Below the pieces are notes generated by a model. That model saw only the letters and a list, made by a program, of their open reading frames with translations, did no database searches and was not told the origin of the DNA. Below are positions 8,353 to 17,099 of a DNA stretch of 64,000 nucleotides, in pieces. This DNA comes from Bacteroidota bacterium. Lineage in GTDB: Bacteria > Bacteroidota > Bacteroidia > Chitinophagales > Chitinophagaceae. The first letter of the stretch is position 1. The number at the start of each line of letters is the position of its first letter. The translations under genes and the position numbers were made by a program. The DNA lies in NCBI GenBank assembly GCA_013285915.1, contig JABDGS010000004.1, positions 17,329-81,328 on the forward strand, read 5' to 3'.

Positions 8353-9432
8353 ATGTTTTACCCGCTTATACGCAATACACTGTTTGCCTTTGACCCTGAA
8401 GATGTGCATTATTTTGTGATGAACAATCTTAGAAGAAGCTGTGCTGTACCGGCTGTAAAAAGTATACTTCGGTCATCATTTCAATACGATCATCCATCGT
8501 TGCAGAAAAATGTTTTTGGGCTGCAATTTAAAAACCCGGTAGGACTGGGCGCAGGGTTTGATAAAAACGCGTTGTTTTTAAATGAGCTTGAAATGCTGGG
8601 TTTTGGCTTTGTGGAAATTGGCACTGTTACTCCAAAACCACAACCGGGAAACGAAAAGCCCCGTTTATTCAGGTTGAAAGAAGACAAGGCATTGATAAAC
8701 CGCATGGGATTTAATAATGATGGGGTTGAGGCGGTTGCAGCAAGGCTGAAAAATCGTCAATCGTCAATCATCTCCAAAGGAGTCCATTGGGACAATCGAC
8801 AATCGCCAATGATCATTGGCGGCAACATTGGTAAAAACAAGGTTACACCTAATGAGGATGCATGGAAGGATTATGAGATATGCTTTAACGGCCTGTTTGA
8901 TTGTGTGGACTATTTTGTAGTGAATGTTAGCAGCCCAAATACACCAGGATTGAGGGAACTGCAGGAGAAAGATTCGCTTCGTAAAATTTTATCTCAGCTG
9001 CAAAATATTAATTACGGCAAGGCAGCCAAAAAGCCTTTGTTGCTTAAAATTGCACCAGACCTTACCAGTGAACAATTAACCGATATTGTGGACCTTGCGT
9101 TTGAAGTAAAGCTTGATGGGCTGGTGGCAACGAATACGACGATTGACAGAAGAAATTTGAGTGAAAAGTCGAAAGTAAAGAGTGAGTTGATTGGTGCTGG
9201 AGGTTTAAGTGGTTTGCCTTTGCGTGAACGGGCAACACAGGTAGCGCAATATCTTGCAACACAGTTGCAGGGTAAAATACCACTTATTGCGAGCGGTGGT
9301 ATTTTTACGGGGGATGATGCCAAAGAAAAATTAAACGCAGGGGCTGCATTGGTGCAGGTGTGGACAGGCTTTATTTATGAAGGGCCGGGTATTGCAAAAA
9401 ATATCTGCAAACACCTGGCAACAAAAAACTGA
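8353..9432 (+). CDS. pyrD: Dihydroorotate dehydrogenase, quinone-dependent (class 2)
   Basis: 359 residues; oxidises dihydroorotate to orotate with FMN and passes electrons to quinone, at the inner membrane. The N-terminal amphipathic helical extension (MFYPLIRNTLFAFDPEDVHY) marks class 2. FMN and substrate motifs are NPVGLGAGFDKN (61-72), NRMGFNND (116-123), GGNIGKNK (156-163), NVSSPNTPGLR (191-201, catalytic Ser194 by analogy to E. coli Ser175) and LIASGGIFTG. Compared with E. coli PyrD about 14 extra residues lie at ~134-153 (NRQSSIISKG and DNRQSPM), encoded by a heptad-repeat island; a second heptad tract encodes SEKSKVKSE. Both keep the frame. Confidence 0.96.
   Translation: MFYPLIRNTLFAFDPEDVHYFVMNNLRRSCAVPAVKSILRSSFQYDHPSLQKNVFGLQFKNPVGLGAGFDKNALFLNELEMLGFGFVEIGTVTPKPQPGNEKPRLFRLKEDKALINRMGFNNDGVEAVAARLKNRQSSIISKGVHWDNRQSPMIIGGNIGKNKVTPNEDAWKDYEICFNGLFDCVDYFVVNVSSPNTPGLRELQEKDSLRKILSQLQNINYGKAAKKPLLLKIAPDLTSEQLTDIVDLAFEVKLDGLVATNTTIDRRNLSEKSKVKSELIGAGGLSGLPLRERATQVAQYLATQLQGKIPLIASGGIFTGDDAKEKLNAGAALVQVWTGFIYEGPGIAKNICKHLATKN
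8751..8814 (+). repeat. Heptad-repeat island with core, inside pyrD
   Basis: Direct 7-mers AATCGTC, AATCGTC, AATCATC precede the core CTCCAAAGGAGTCC (8772-8785) and GGGACAATCG, then ACAATCG and CCAATGATCATTGG. The core has an exact 14-bp match, in the same orientation relative to coding, inside the amidohydrolase gene (30810-30823), and a diverged copy at 19581-19607. It is translated in frame as the extra segment of PyrD. Confidence 0.85.
9160..9187 (+). repeat. Four 7-bp units inside pyrD
   Basis: AGTGAAA, AGTCGAA, AGTAAAG and AGTGAGT follow each other exactly in 7-bp phase, encoding SEKSKVKSE. The peptide is nearly the same as SEKLKVKSEEL in the amidohydrolase at 31211-31245. Confidence 0.75.
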
Positions 9433-9452
9433 CACTTAATTAAAATATTTGC

Positions 9453-10232
9453 ATGGCACCACTGTTTTCATTCGATTCGCTGGTAAGCTTATTTACATTA
9501 ACCATTCTTGAAATTGTTTTGGGAATTGATAATGTAATTTTTGTCTCCATTATCATGAATAAGATGCCCGAGGCCACCCAAAGGCTTAGTGCAAGAAGAA
9601 TATGGATGTTTGCCGGCATTTGTATACGTGTTGGGTTATTGCTTTTATTAACCACGCTTGTAACCCATGGGGATAAAGAGCTATTTGGTTTTGATTTTAA
9701 TGCAAAGCACATAGGGTTTACGCTGCGTAATGTTATAATGTTTGGCGGTGGCCTGTTCCTGCTGTATAAAACGGTTTCGGAAATACATGAGAAATTTGAT
9801 CTTGAGAATGAGGCAGGCGGCGTTAAACCAAAAACCTCGTCTTTTGCAGCGTTGGTCGTACAGATAATATTGGTTGATACGGTTTTTTCTTTTGATAGTA
9901 TCATCACCGCAGTGGGCCTTGCCAATCACGTTGAGGTAATGATGGTTGCTGTAGTGATAGCTATGATATTGATGTTTTTCTTTTCCGAGAAAATATCTTC
10001 GTTCATTCATAAATACCCTTCACTAAAAATGCTGGCCCTGTCGTTTTTATTAATGGTTGGCTTTAGCTTGTTTTTTGAAGGGCTTGAACCTATACATGGC
10101 AGCCATATTGAGAAGGGCTACATCTACTTTGCCATGGCATTTTCCTTTGCGGTTGAATTATTAAACATACGCCTGCGTAAAAAAACCAAAGAGGCAAAGG
10201 CCAAGCAGGATATAGCGGGCAAAGGTGTATAA
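9453..10232 (+). CDS. TerC-family integral membrane protein
   Basis: 259 residues with about seven membrane segments. The two family signatures are both present: EIVLGIDNVIFVSII near residue 20 and DTVFSFDSIITAVGLANH near 150, each with the intramembrane Asp residues conserved in TerC/YkoY/YoaE proteins. Members are implicated in metal (Mn) export during membrane-protein metallation or in tellurite resistance; which applies here cannot be told. It lies 20 bp after pyrD on the same strand and is probably co-transcribed with it. The C-terminus is a basic tail rich in Lys. Confidence 0.9.
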   Translation: MAPLFSFDSLVSLFTLTILEIVLGIDNVIFVSIIMNKMPEATQRLSARRIWMFAGICIRVGLLLLLTTLVTHGDKELFGFDFNAKHIGFTLRNVIMFGGGLFLLYKTVSEIHEKFDLENEAGGVKPKTSSFAALVVQIILVDTVFSFDSIITAVGLANHVEVMMVAVVIAMILMFFFSEKISSFIHKYPSLKMLALSFLLMVGFSLFFEGLEPIHGSHIEKGYIYFAMAFSFAVELLNIRLRKKTKEAKAKQDIAGKGV

Positions 10233-10236
10233 TTGC

Positions 10237-11403
10237 TTAAGTAAGCTTTATATGTATGCACGTACCCTTACCTACTTCGCTGTCAATAAACATTTCGCTT
10301 TTTATTTTACGCAAAAAGTCTTTTATAAGCATAAGGCCAAGGCCGGTGCCGCCTTCATTATGCGTTCCTGCGGTTGAAGTCACCTGTCCCTGTGTGCGTA
10401 ATGTTTCAATCTGGGCTTTTGTCATACCGGTGCCTGTGTCGCACACACTAATGGTTTGGCGGTTGTTTTTTATAGTTATAGTGCCATCGTCGGTAAACTT
10501 GTTGGCATTGGTTATCAGGTTGCGCAAAATAAAACTCAGGCTGTTCTCATCAATTTTGGTGAAGATATTTTCGCTGGTTTCATTCTTTATCGTATTCTTC
10601 TTATCCTCAATATTTAAGGTTAGCCCTTTAATGCAACCATCTGTGATGGCATGCAGTGGTAAAGGCCTTATTTCGCCGGTGTGGCCGGTAAGGTTTAACC
10701 TGCCCCATTCTGCCAGGTTGCTAACCATGCTTATGGTATTATCAACCTGTTCACTGGCCATTTTTAAAAATTTCTCTTCATCATCACCTTTTATAAAACC
10801 CATTTCCTTCATCTGAAGGATGTTTTTTACTGATGCAAGCGGGTTGCGCACATCATGCCCTATAATGGAGATGATCTTGTTCTTTACATTGGTAAGCTCA
10901 TTCAGTTCCCGCACTTTTACCCGCAATTCTATGATACGCATCACCTGCCGGGCCAATGTTTCAAGGCTTTCAAGTTGGCCTTCATCAAGGTGGCGGGGTA
11001 CTGTATCAATAACGCATAAGGTGCCTATTTTATAACCGCGTTGCGTTACCAGTGGCATGCCTGCGTAGAAACGTATATTGGGGGTTTCAGTTACCAGCGG
11101 GTTATCAAAAAAACGCTCATCGTCAAGCGCGTTTGGTATTTCCATAATAGTATCACCCATTATTGCATGCCCGCAAAATGACACACTGCGCGGCGTTTCA
11201 GCTCCAAGGTTACCTGTTTTTGCTTTAAACCACTGCCGCTGCGAATCAAGCAGTGTTACAACAGACATAGGGGCGTTGCATATTTTAGATGCAATACGCA
11301 CTATTTCATCAAATTCTTCTTCATAAGGGGTGTCTAATAACTCAAGATTGTACAATTCCTGCAGTCTTATTTCTTCATTTGCAGGTAAAGGCGCTGCTAC
11401 CAT
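10237..11403 (-). CDS. Soluble GAF-domain sensor histidine kinase
   Basis: 388 residues, no membrane segment, so a cytoplasmic sensor. An N-terminal GAF domain (~20-160) contains the FCGHAIMGDTIMEIPNALDDERFFDNP block found in GAF proteins near kinases and cyclases, and GTLCVIDTVPR. The dimerisation/phosphoacceptor helix has IISIIGHDVRNPLASVK with His183. The HATPase domain (~270-388) shows the N box ILRNLITNANKFT, G1 VCDTGTGM and G2 EGGTGLGLMLIKDFLRK. No partner response regulator is adjacent. It converges on the TerC gene with only 4 bp between the stops. Confidence 0.92.
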   Translation of the reverse strand: MVAAPLPANEEIRLQELYNLELLDTPYEEEFDEIVRIASKICNAPMSVVTLLDSQRQWFKAKTGNLGAETPRSVSFCGHAIMGDTIMEIPNALDDERFFDNPLVTETPNIRFYAGMPLVTQRGYKIGTLCVIDTVPRHLDEGQLESLETLARQVMRIIELRVKVRELNELTNVKNKIISIIGHDVRNPLASVKNILQMKEMGFIKGDDEEKFLKMASEQVDNTISMVSNLAEWGRLNLTGHTGEIRPLPLHAITDGCIKGLTLNIEDKKNTIKNETSENIFTKIDENSLSFILRNLITNANKFTDDGTITIKNNRQTISVCDTGTGMTKAQIETLRTQGQVTSTAGTHNEGGTGLGLMLIKDFLRKIKSEMFIDSEVGKGTCIHIKLT

Positions 11404-11628
11404 AAGCTAAAGTATTTCTCCGTTTTTAATTTGCTGACACATTTCTTCAACAGGGTACAAAGATAGTTAATAGTCAATGTGTTATATAGCGCTGGCTATT
11501 ATTGAAGCACTTTTAAAAACCGTGCCTTAATTTAATAACAAATTATAGCGAAGGGGCTATATCCGGGAGTTTTAAGATAGATGGATTACAAATATATATA
11601 AAAATGGTTGTTGATATTTAGCACAACT

Positions 11629-12330
11629 CTAAAACTTTGTCATTTCAGCGTAAATCTCGTTAGGACCGATAAAAACATCAATAGCACCGACAGGATCTTC
11701 TATTGCTGCAAGCCTTAATGCAGTACCTGGCCGTAGTTTTTTATGTAAGGTTTTCTTTTTTTCGTGGTCTTTATCGTCACTCTCATAGCTGCTGATGGTT
11801 GTATGTACCGTAAGCATCTGGCTGGTTACATCATACTCCTGATCAACATGCAAAATATGGTTTGTATCGGGCGTATTTTTCTCCACAAATATTAAACTTG
11901 TGCTTGCCAATAAATAACATTTAAGCTGTTTATTAAACTGGTAAGTTGAACTGTTTGCACCATGGGAAAATGAATGCGAAACAATTAGCTGCAAACCACT
12001 AGTTTGTACTTGCGGGCCCCTGCCATCAATCTCGTATGCAGCCGAGCTATCAATAATTATAAGTGTATTGTTTTTTCTGGCAAGTACAAATATTTTCCTG
12101 CTGCCCTGCTCTTCATCAGTACTCGTGGGGGCTGTTATTATTTCGTTTATCCCGTCGCCGTCAAGATCAATTTCATCAAGTGCACTATACAAATTATACG
12201 GCGGCGCAGTGTCCCGTTCAATTTTATATTCTGGTCCGATTATTTTATTAATGGAGTCTACCAAGGCAAGGCTTTGCCCTTTGGAACAAAAACACAATAA
12301 AAGGCTAATACAAACAATAAGGGTTTTCAT
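11629..12330 (-). CDS. Secreted protein with a DxDGDG calcium-like motif, unknown
   Basis: 233 residues with an N-terminal signal peptide (MKTLIVCISLLLCFCSKGQS). The motif DEIDLDGDGINEIITAP near residue 53 resembles FG-GAP/VCBS or dockerin-type Ca-binding loops. The rest has no recognised domain; a Glu/Lys-rich loop (ESDDKDHEKKKTLHKKLRPG) lies near 185. It follows the DUF5686 gene by 15 bp on the same strand, so the two may form an operon. Function unknown; export is likely. Confidence 0.7.
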   Translation of the reverse strand: MKTLIVCISLLLCFCSKGQSLALVDSINKIIGPEYKIERDTAPPYNLYSALDEIDLDGDGINEIITAPTSTDEEQGSRKIFVLARKNNTLIIIDSSAAYEIDGRGPQVQTSGLQLIVSHSFSHGANSSTYQFNKQLKCYLLASTSLIFVEKNTPDTNHILHVDQEYDVTSQMLTVHTTISSYESDDKDHEKKKTLHKKLRPGTALRLAAIEDPVGAIDVFIGPNEIYAEMTKF

Positions 12331-12345
12331 GTTACTGTTTACTTT

Positions 12346-14850
12346 TTACAACGCCAGCCTAAACCCAAAAAATACGCCAAAACGCTGTATGGCAGCCGGT
12401 GGCAATGGTTGCGGCAGCACACGCCACACAAAATCTATCCTGAACAATTTGAATATATTGTCTATACCCGTACCTACCTCAAGATACATCTTTCCGTTTA
12501 GCGAGCTGAACGGATAATTACCCACAAAATTCAGTTGTTTATTGGCATCGCTTAAATCGCCCACCACACCTTTGGCTTCCCATAACTGGCGCAGCTTTAA
12601 TTTACGCGTAAGCTTTATAAAACGAAACAGGCCACTGCCCACGTTATGCTCAATATTAAAGCCTGCATAACGGTCAGTTATAAATTCAAACCGGTTCATC
12701 AGGTTAAAGCTGTAGTTACTGTAATAATTAAACTCGTTGCCCGGCTGTATATCAAGCAACTGGTATGGCAGCGCACCTTTGCCAAAAACCTTACCCGCAA
12801 ACACATTATAGCTTAACGTACCGTAAGGGGTTATATTTAAAAAGTCGCTGATAATAATATCGGCTTTATTGTAATCGTAACCACCGTTTAATACCCCTTT
12901 AAAACCATGCGAATATTTAACCTCTACAATAGGGTAGTCGCTGCCAAGGCTGTAACGGTCAAAGTTTTCGGCGTAAGTATGCTCCTCATAAGCATAACGC
13001 AGCCTTACCGATGTTTCAAAACTGGTAAGCGGGTCACCATTACCAACCGAAGGGAACAACGATTTCGTTGGCAGGTTAAGCAACGGCGTATACTTCCTGT
13101 TATCGGCTGTAATACCCAGGCCAAAGCCGTGATAGTTCTCTTTATAAAAATCGAGCTTTGCCTCATCAACACGCTGGTACTTGAAAGGTACATTTTTGCG
13201 AAACAGGTATGCCAGCAGGTTATCTGAGCCTAACTGGCCGGTATACAATGCGCCGTTATCAAGGTCGTGCTTGAAAGAGAGGTTTATATAACTCCACGGT
13301 GCGCGGCTAAACTGGTATTCGCCTTCAATTTTGCCTTTTAGTGCATTATCGCCAGTGCCATAGGCCGCATACCCGTGAAAGTACCAGTGCTTGCTAAAAT
13401 CACGGTTTGTTGATACATCAAACCTGAAACGTATGTTTTCCCAATAGTTGGCGGATATCCAGTTATACCATGGGCCAATACGGAAATTGCCAATGTCTTT
13501 TACACCGGTGCCAATAAAATTTACAAGGTTGCGGGCGTGTATGTAGGTTTTGTTCTTTTCCAGTGTGTCAAGCACTTTATATACGGTTTGCTCATCTTTA
13601 TTCAACGGTTCATGCCTGTGTGCCTGCCAGAATGAATCGGGCAGGTTGCCCTTATCGGGCAGCAGAACAATATCTTCGGGCGATTTGCTCTTCGCCAGCT
13701 CGCGCGTAACCGAGGTATCGTTTATGACGACATTTCTGTATGTAGCTGTTTTTCGTCCTTTAAATGCAATGTTCGACTTTGTACCCAGCGGGGAAAAATC
13801 GGCCACAAACTTATCCTTGTATAAAAACCAGGTAGTATCGTTCACCAGTTTATACTCCTGGATGATTGACATGCCAGTAATAAAATTAAGATTAGCATCG
13901 AGGCTGGGGCGCAGGGTAACTTTTTGTATAGCAAAGCTGGTATCATTCACCCAGCAATCACCTTCAAATGTACTTTGCCCTACGTGTTTGGCGGTAAAGC
14001 TAAAATGCACCAGCCGCTTTTTATTAAGGTACTGGGTATCAAGCAGCTTAAAGTTGTAAAAGTTGTCGCCGTTGGTGCTGAAAGGGCCTACAAAGTCCCT
14101 GTTAAAAACGGGGATGGTGTTATCGTATACGTTTACGTTTTGATAAGTACCACCCAATTGCTTCATCAAACTCTCATTATCAATGCCATTAGTAATACTG
14201 GCCTTTATCACCTCGCGGGTGCGTACCGGGTTTTTCTCATAGTAATAATCAGATAGCGTTTCTATCAGGTAAACCGGTAAAAAAGGGTCTTTTTCGCTGG
14301 TGCTGTCAACATACTGCAGTATAAAGTCAAATGGTTTTAAAATCTTAACCTTGCCCAGCTTTTCTTTATTCACCTTATCAATATCCACTTCCAGTTTGTT
14401 GTATATCTCGTAGCTGAAGTTGTTAAACTTCCTGCGGTCATTAATGGGCTTATGAGCCATTATCTTGCGCCAAAACCATAATGCTCGGTTGTATTTGGCT
14501 TTTACAGTTGCGTTGTGCTGCGGTGGTAATACTTCAAGGTAAAAAGTGTGGGTTACAGTATCCTGGTTATAGGCAAAAGCAATATCTACAATTTTATAGC
14601 CTACGCTGCTTAGTTCCAGCGTATCACCAACGGGCCAGTTATTTAACCTTAGCTCAAACTTACCCAGCGAGTCAGTTAAGGCGCCCCTGCCATTTATTTT
14701 AAAAACAGCCGATGCAAAAGGTATCGGCTCGTCGCTTTGCTTGTCTAAAATAACGCCTTTCAGTACTTTTTCCTGCCCAAAGGCGGTAAAACATTGCGCT
14801 GCTAAAACAAACCCTGCTAATAACAAGTTCCTTAACATTCTCATAATCAC
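12346..14850 (-). CDS. DUF5686 / carboxypeptidase-regulatory outer-membrane protein
   Basis: 834 residues. Signal peptide (MLRNLLLAGFVLAAQCFTAFGQ), then a carboxypeptidase regulatory-like domain (~29-110: VLKGVILDKQSDEPIPFASA, TDSLGKFEL) and a long DUF5686 region ending in amphipathic strands and a final aromatic-rich strand (VFFGFRLAL), as expected of a beta-barrel or of a substrate-binding protein in the outer membrane. Such proteins are abundant in Bacteroidota and uncharacterised. Start is at one of two closely spaced Met codons (14850 or 14844). It is divergent from the CarB-like gene and may share an operon with the gene at 11629-12330. Confidence 0.88.
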   Translation of the reverse strand: MIMRMLRNLLLAGFVLAAQCFTAFGQEKVLKGVILDKQSDEPIPFASAVFKINGRGALTDSLGKFELRLNNWPVGDTLELSSVGYKIVDIAFAYNQDTVTHTFYLEVLPPQHNATVKAKYNRALWFWRKIMAHKPINDRRKFNNFSYEIYNKLEVDIDKVNKEKLGKVKILKPFDFILQYVDSTSEKDPFLPVYLIETLSDYYYEKNPVRTREVIKASITNGIDNESLMKQLGGTYQNVNVYDNTIPVFNRDFVGPFSTNGDNFYNFKLLDTQYLNKKRLVHFSFTAKHVGQSTFEGDCWVNDTSFAIQKVTLRPSLDANLNFITGMSIIQEYKLVNDTTWFLYKDKFVADFSPLGTKSNIAFKGRKTATYRNVVINDTSVTRELAKSKSPEDIVLLPDKGNLPDSFWQAHRHEPLNKDEQTVYKVLDTLEKNKTYIHARNLVNFIGTGVKDIGNFRIGPWYNWISANYWENIRFRFDVSTNRDFSKHWYFHGYAAYGTGDNALKGKIEGEYQFSRAPWSYINLSFKHDLDNGALYTGQLGSDNLLAYLFRKNVPFKYQRVDEAKLDFYKENYHGFGLGITADNRKYTPLLNLPTKSLFPSVGNGDPLTSFETSVRLRYAYEEHTYAENFDRYSLGSDYPIVEVKYSHGFKGVLNGGYDYNKADIIISDFLNITPYGTLSYNVFAGKVFGKGALPYQLLDIQPGNEFNYYSNYSFNLMNRFEFITDRYAGFNIEHNVGSGLFRFIKLTRKLKLRQLWEAKGVVGDLSDANKQLNFVGNYPFSSLNGKMYLEVGTGIDNIFKLFRIDFVWRVLPQPLPPAAIQRFGVFFGFRLAL

Positions 14851-14936
14851 TATTAATTAATCATCTTTGTAATACGTATATACGGCAAGATGTTTACAGC
14901 ATTCCCCAAAAATATTAACAATCGGCGAGATTAAGT

Positions 14937-14967
14937 TTTGCTCAGTCCTTATAAGAAGTTAATTTTG
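14937..14967 (+). promoter_or_regulatory. Consensus promoter of the CarB-half gene
   Basis: TTTG (14937-14940), 19 nt, then TAATTTTG (14960-14967): an exact match to the Bacteroidota primary-sigma consensus with optimal spacing. It predicts a start of transcription about 10-15 bp before the ATG at 14987. This shows the gene is transcribed on its own, not downstream of a missing N-terminal part. Confidence 0.75.
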
Positions 14968-14986
14968 CCGAATTTGCAACTTAATA

Positions 14987-16183
14987 ATGAGTACTACAAC
15001 ACTTTCTTCCAACGAGTCTATTCCATCCAAGAAAAAAAAGATCATTGTTTTAGGCAGCGGCCCCAACAGAATTGGGCAGGGCATTGAGTTTGATTATTGC
15101 TGCGTGCACGGCCTGTTAGCCATAAAAGAGTGTGGTTATGAAGCGATAATGGTTAACTGCAACCCCGAAACAGTGAGCACCGATTTTGATATGGCCGACA
15201 AGCTGTATTTTGAACCGGTTTACTGGGAACACCTGTGGGAGATAATTGAGCTTGAAAAACCCGATGGCGTTATAGTACAGCTTGGCGGGCAAACGGCTTT
15301 AAAACTTGCGCGTAAGCTTACCAAAAAAGGCATACCCATTATAGGCACCTCTTTCGACAATATGGATATTGCCGAAGACCGTGGCCGTTTTAGCGATATG
15401 CTGAAGGAACTTAAAATACCTTACCCTGAATACGGTACTGCTTTTACTGCTGATGAAGCTATTGAGGTGGCAAAAAAAGTAGGCTTCCCTGTTCTTGTAC
15501 GCCCCAGCTATGTGTTGGGTGGGCAAAGAATGAGAATTGTAATTAATGATGATGAATTAGAGAAAGCGGTGGTGAGCTTGCTGAAGCATATACCTGACAA
15601 TAAGATTTTGATTGACCATTTTCTTGACCGTTGCCAGGAAGCAGAGATTGACGGCATTTTTGATGGCGACGATTTTCACGTAATGGGTGTGATGGAGCAT
15701 ATTGAACCCGCAGGTATACACAGCGGCGACAGTAACGCGGTATTGCCGGCCTTTAACCTTACCCCGCTGGTAGTTACCACTATGGAATATTACGCGGAGA
15801 AAATTGCAAGGGCATTAGACATTCGCGGGTTGATAAACATACAATTTGCCATTAAAAACGATAAGGTGTATGTAATTGAGGCCAACCCCCGCGCCAGCCG
15901 CACAACGCCGTTTATTGCAAAGGCCTACCAAATACCTTACCTTAATATTGCTACCAAAGTAATGCTGGGCGCCGCAAAGCTTAAGGACTTTACGATGGAG
16001 AAAAACATGCAGGGTTTTGCAATAAAAGAGCCAGTGTTTAGCTTTAATAAATTTCCCAATGTAAATAAAGAGCTTGGCCCTGAAATGAAGAGTACGGGTG
16101 AGGCCATACGCTTTATAAAAGACCTGCGCGACCCATACTTTAGAACGCTTTATAAAGAGAAGAGCATGTATTTGAGCAAGTGA
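14987..16183 (+). CDS. carB: Carbamoyl-phosphate synthase large subunit, C-terminal half only
   Basis: 398 residues corresponding to E. coli CarB from about residue 550 to 930: the second ATP-grasp unit that makes carbamoyl phosphate from carbamate. Motifs seen: IIVLGSGPNRIGQGIEFDYC (~20-39), MVNCNPETVSTDFDMADKLYF, GVIVQLGGQTALKLA, VRPSYVLGGQRM, MEHIEPAGIHSGDS, YVIEANPRASRTTPF, FNKFP and LGPEMKSTGEA. The N-terminal bicarbonate-phosphorylating half, the oligomerisation domain and the allosteric MGS-like domain are absent. A good promoter and a clean start show it is not a frame-shifted remnant. Split CarB is known in some archaea; here the partner must lie elsewhere. pyrD, another pyrimidine gene, is 5.5 kb upstream. 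Confidence 0.92.
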   Translation: MSTTTLSSNESIPSKKKKIIVLGSGPNRIGQGIEFDYCCVHGLLAIKECGYEAIMVNCNPETVSTDFDMADKLYFEPVYWEHLWEIIELEKPDGVIVQLGGQTALKLARKLTKKGIPIIGTSFDNMDIAEDRGRFSDMLKELKIPYPEYGTAFTADEAIEVAKKVGFPVLVRPSYVLGGQRMRIVINDDELEKAVVSLLKHIPDNKILIDHFLDRCQEAEIDGIFDGDDFHVMGVMEHIEPAGIHSGDSNAVLPAFNLTPLVVTTMEYYAEKIARALDIRGLINIQFAIKNDKVYVIEANPRASRTTPFIAKAYQIPYLNIATKVMLGAAKLKDFTMEKNMQGFAIKEPVFSFNKFPNVNKELGPEMKSTGEAIRFIKDLRDPYFRTLYKEKSMYLSK

Positions 16184-16184
16184 T

Positions 16185-16211
16185 GTGATTGCGGATTGCA
16201 GATTGTGATGC
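16185..16211 (+). repeat. Short heptad tract after the CarB half
   Basis: GTGATTG, CGGATTG, CAGATTG and TGATGCA run in 7-bp phase directly after the stop codon. Same dialect as the element at 4082-4245. Confidence 0.65.
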
Positions 16212-16406
16212 AATATATTAGGACATGTTTAGGCGTGCCTTTTTTATGGACTGCTACTAACGATGCGCTAATACCCTAGAAGTAAAATCCTGCCCGAACG
16301 GCAAGACCGGGCGACTTTGCAGCGATATGATTGTGCTGGCACTTTTACTGCGGTAATCAAATAATGCTAACTTAAGGCATATACATTTAGGGGGGCAGTG
16401 TTGTTT

Positions 16407-17099
16407 TTACCCCACCACAAACCTATATCCCACGCCTTTTATGGTAAGTATTTCAACTGCATCGTCGGCTTTAAGGTAGCTACGGAGTTTTGTAATGTAT
16501 ACATCTAAATTGCGGCTGTTGAAGAAGGAATCGTTGCCCCAAATAACCTGCAAAATATCCCTGCGGTCAATAATGTTATTGCGGTTTTGCCAAAGGTATT
16601 TAAGCAGTTCGCTTTCGCGGTAAGACAGCTTCTTTTCCTCCGCTTCAAACACCAGCACTTGCCTGTTAAGGTGAAAGATATATTTACCTACGTTTATAAA
16701 GTCAGCCGTTATTTGTGCGGGCCCGGCATCTTTTTTTACACGCAGCGCGTTTTCAATACGCACTATCAGCTCCTCCATACTAAATGGCTTGCGTATATAA
16801 TCATTTCCGCCTGTTCTAAAGCCTTTTACAAGATCTTCTGTTTGTGTTTTTGCTGTAAGAAAAATAATAGGCACATCATCATTTATCAGCCTTATATCTT
16901 CTGCAACTTCAAAGCCGTTGCGGTTGGGCATCATAACATCAAGCACGCAAATATCAGGTTGCTCTTCTTTAAAAGCATCCAGCACTGCTGCGCCGTTTGT
17001 TTCCATTACCACCTCAAATCCGCGCCCCTCAAGCGTTTCCTTCACTATTTTACCCAAAAACACCTCGTCTTCTGTGTATAGTATCTTTATCCTGCTCAT
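16407..17099 (-). CDS. OmpR-family response regulator
   Basis: 230 residues: receiver domain (1-~120) with acidic pair DE at 11-12, phospho-acceptor Asp54 (VLDVMMPNRNG) and Lys in YIRKPFS; then a winged-helix DNA-binding domain (~130-230) with LSYRESELLKYLWQNRNNII, NSRNLDVYITKLRSYLK and IKGVGYRFV. It overlaps the kinase gene upstream by 4 nt (ATGA), so they are translationally coupled and form a two-component system, similar in layout to RprXY of Bacteroides. Signal unknown. Confidence 0.94.
   Translation of the reverse strand: MSRIKILYTEDEVFLGKIVKETLEGRGFEVVMETNGAAVLDAFKEEQPDICVLDVMMPNRNGFEVAEDIRLINDDVPIIFLTAKTQTEDLVKGFRTGGNDYIRKPFSMEELIVRIENALRVKKDAGPAQITADFINVGKYIFHLNRQVLVFEAEEKKLSYRESELLKYLWQNRNNIIDRRDILQVIWGNDSFFNSRNLDVYITKLRSYLKADDAVEILTIKGVGYRFVVG

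Noticed and set aside
12907..14256. Several reading frames of 60-170 codons opposite the DUF5686 gene
   Set aside because: Antisense shadows of a clear protein gene, with no signal, domain or start context of their own.
14987..16183. CarB pseudogene cut by a frameshift
   Set aside because: No N-terminal CarB sequence precedes it, the promoter is intact and the ATP-grasp motifs are complete.
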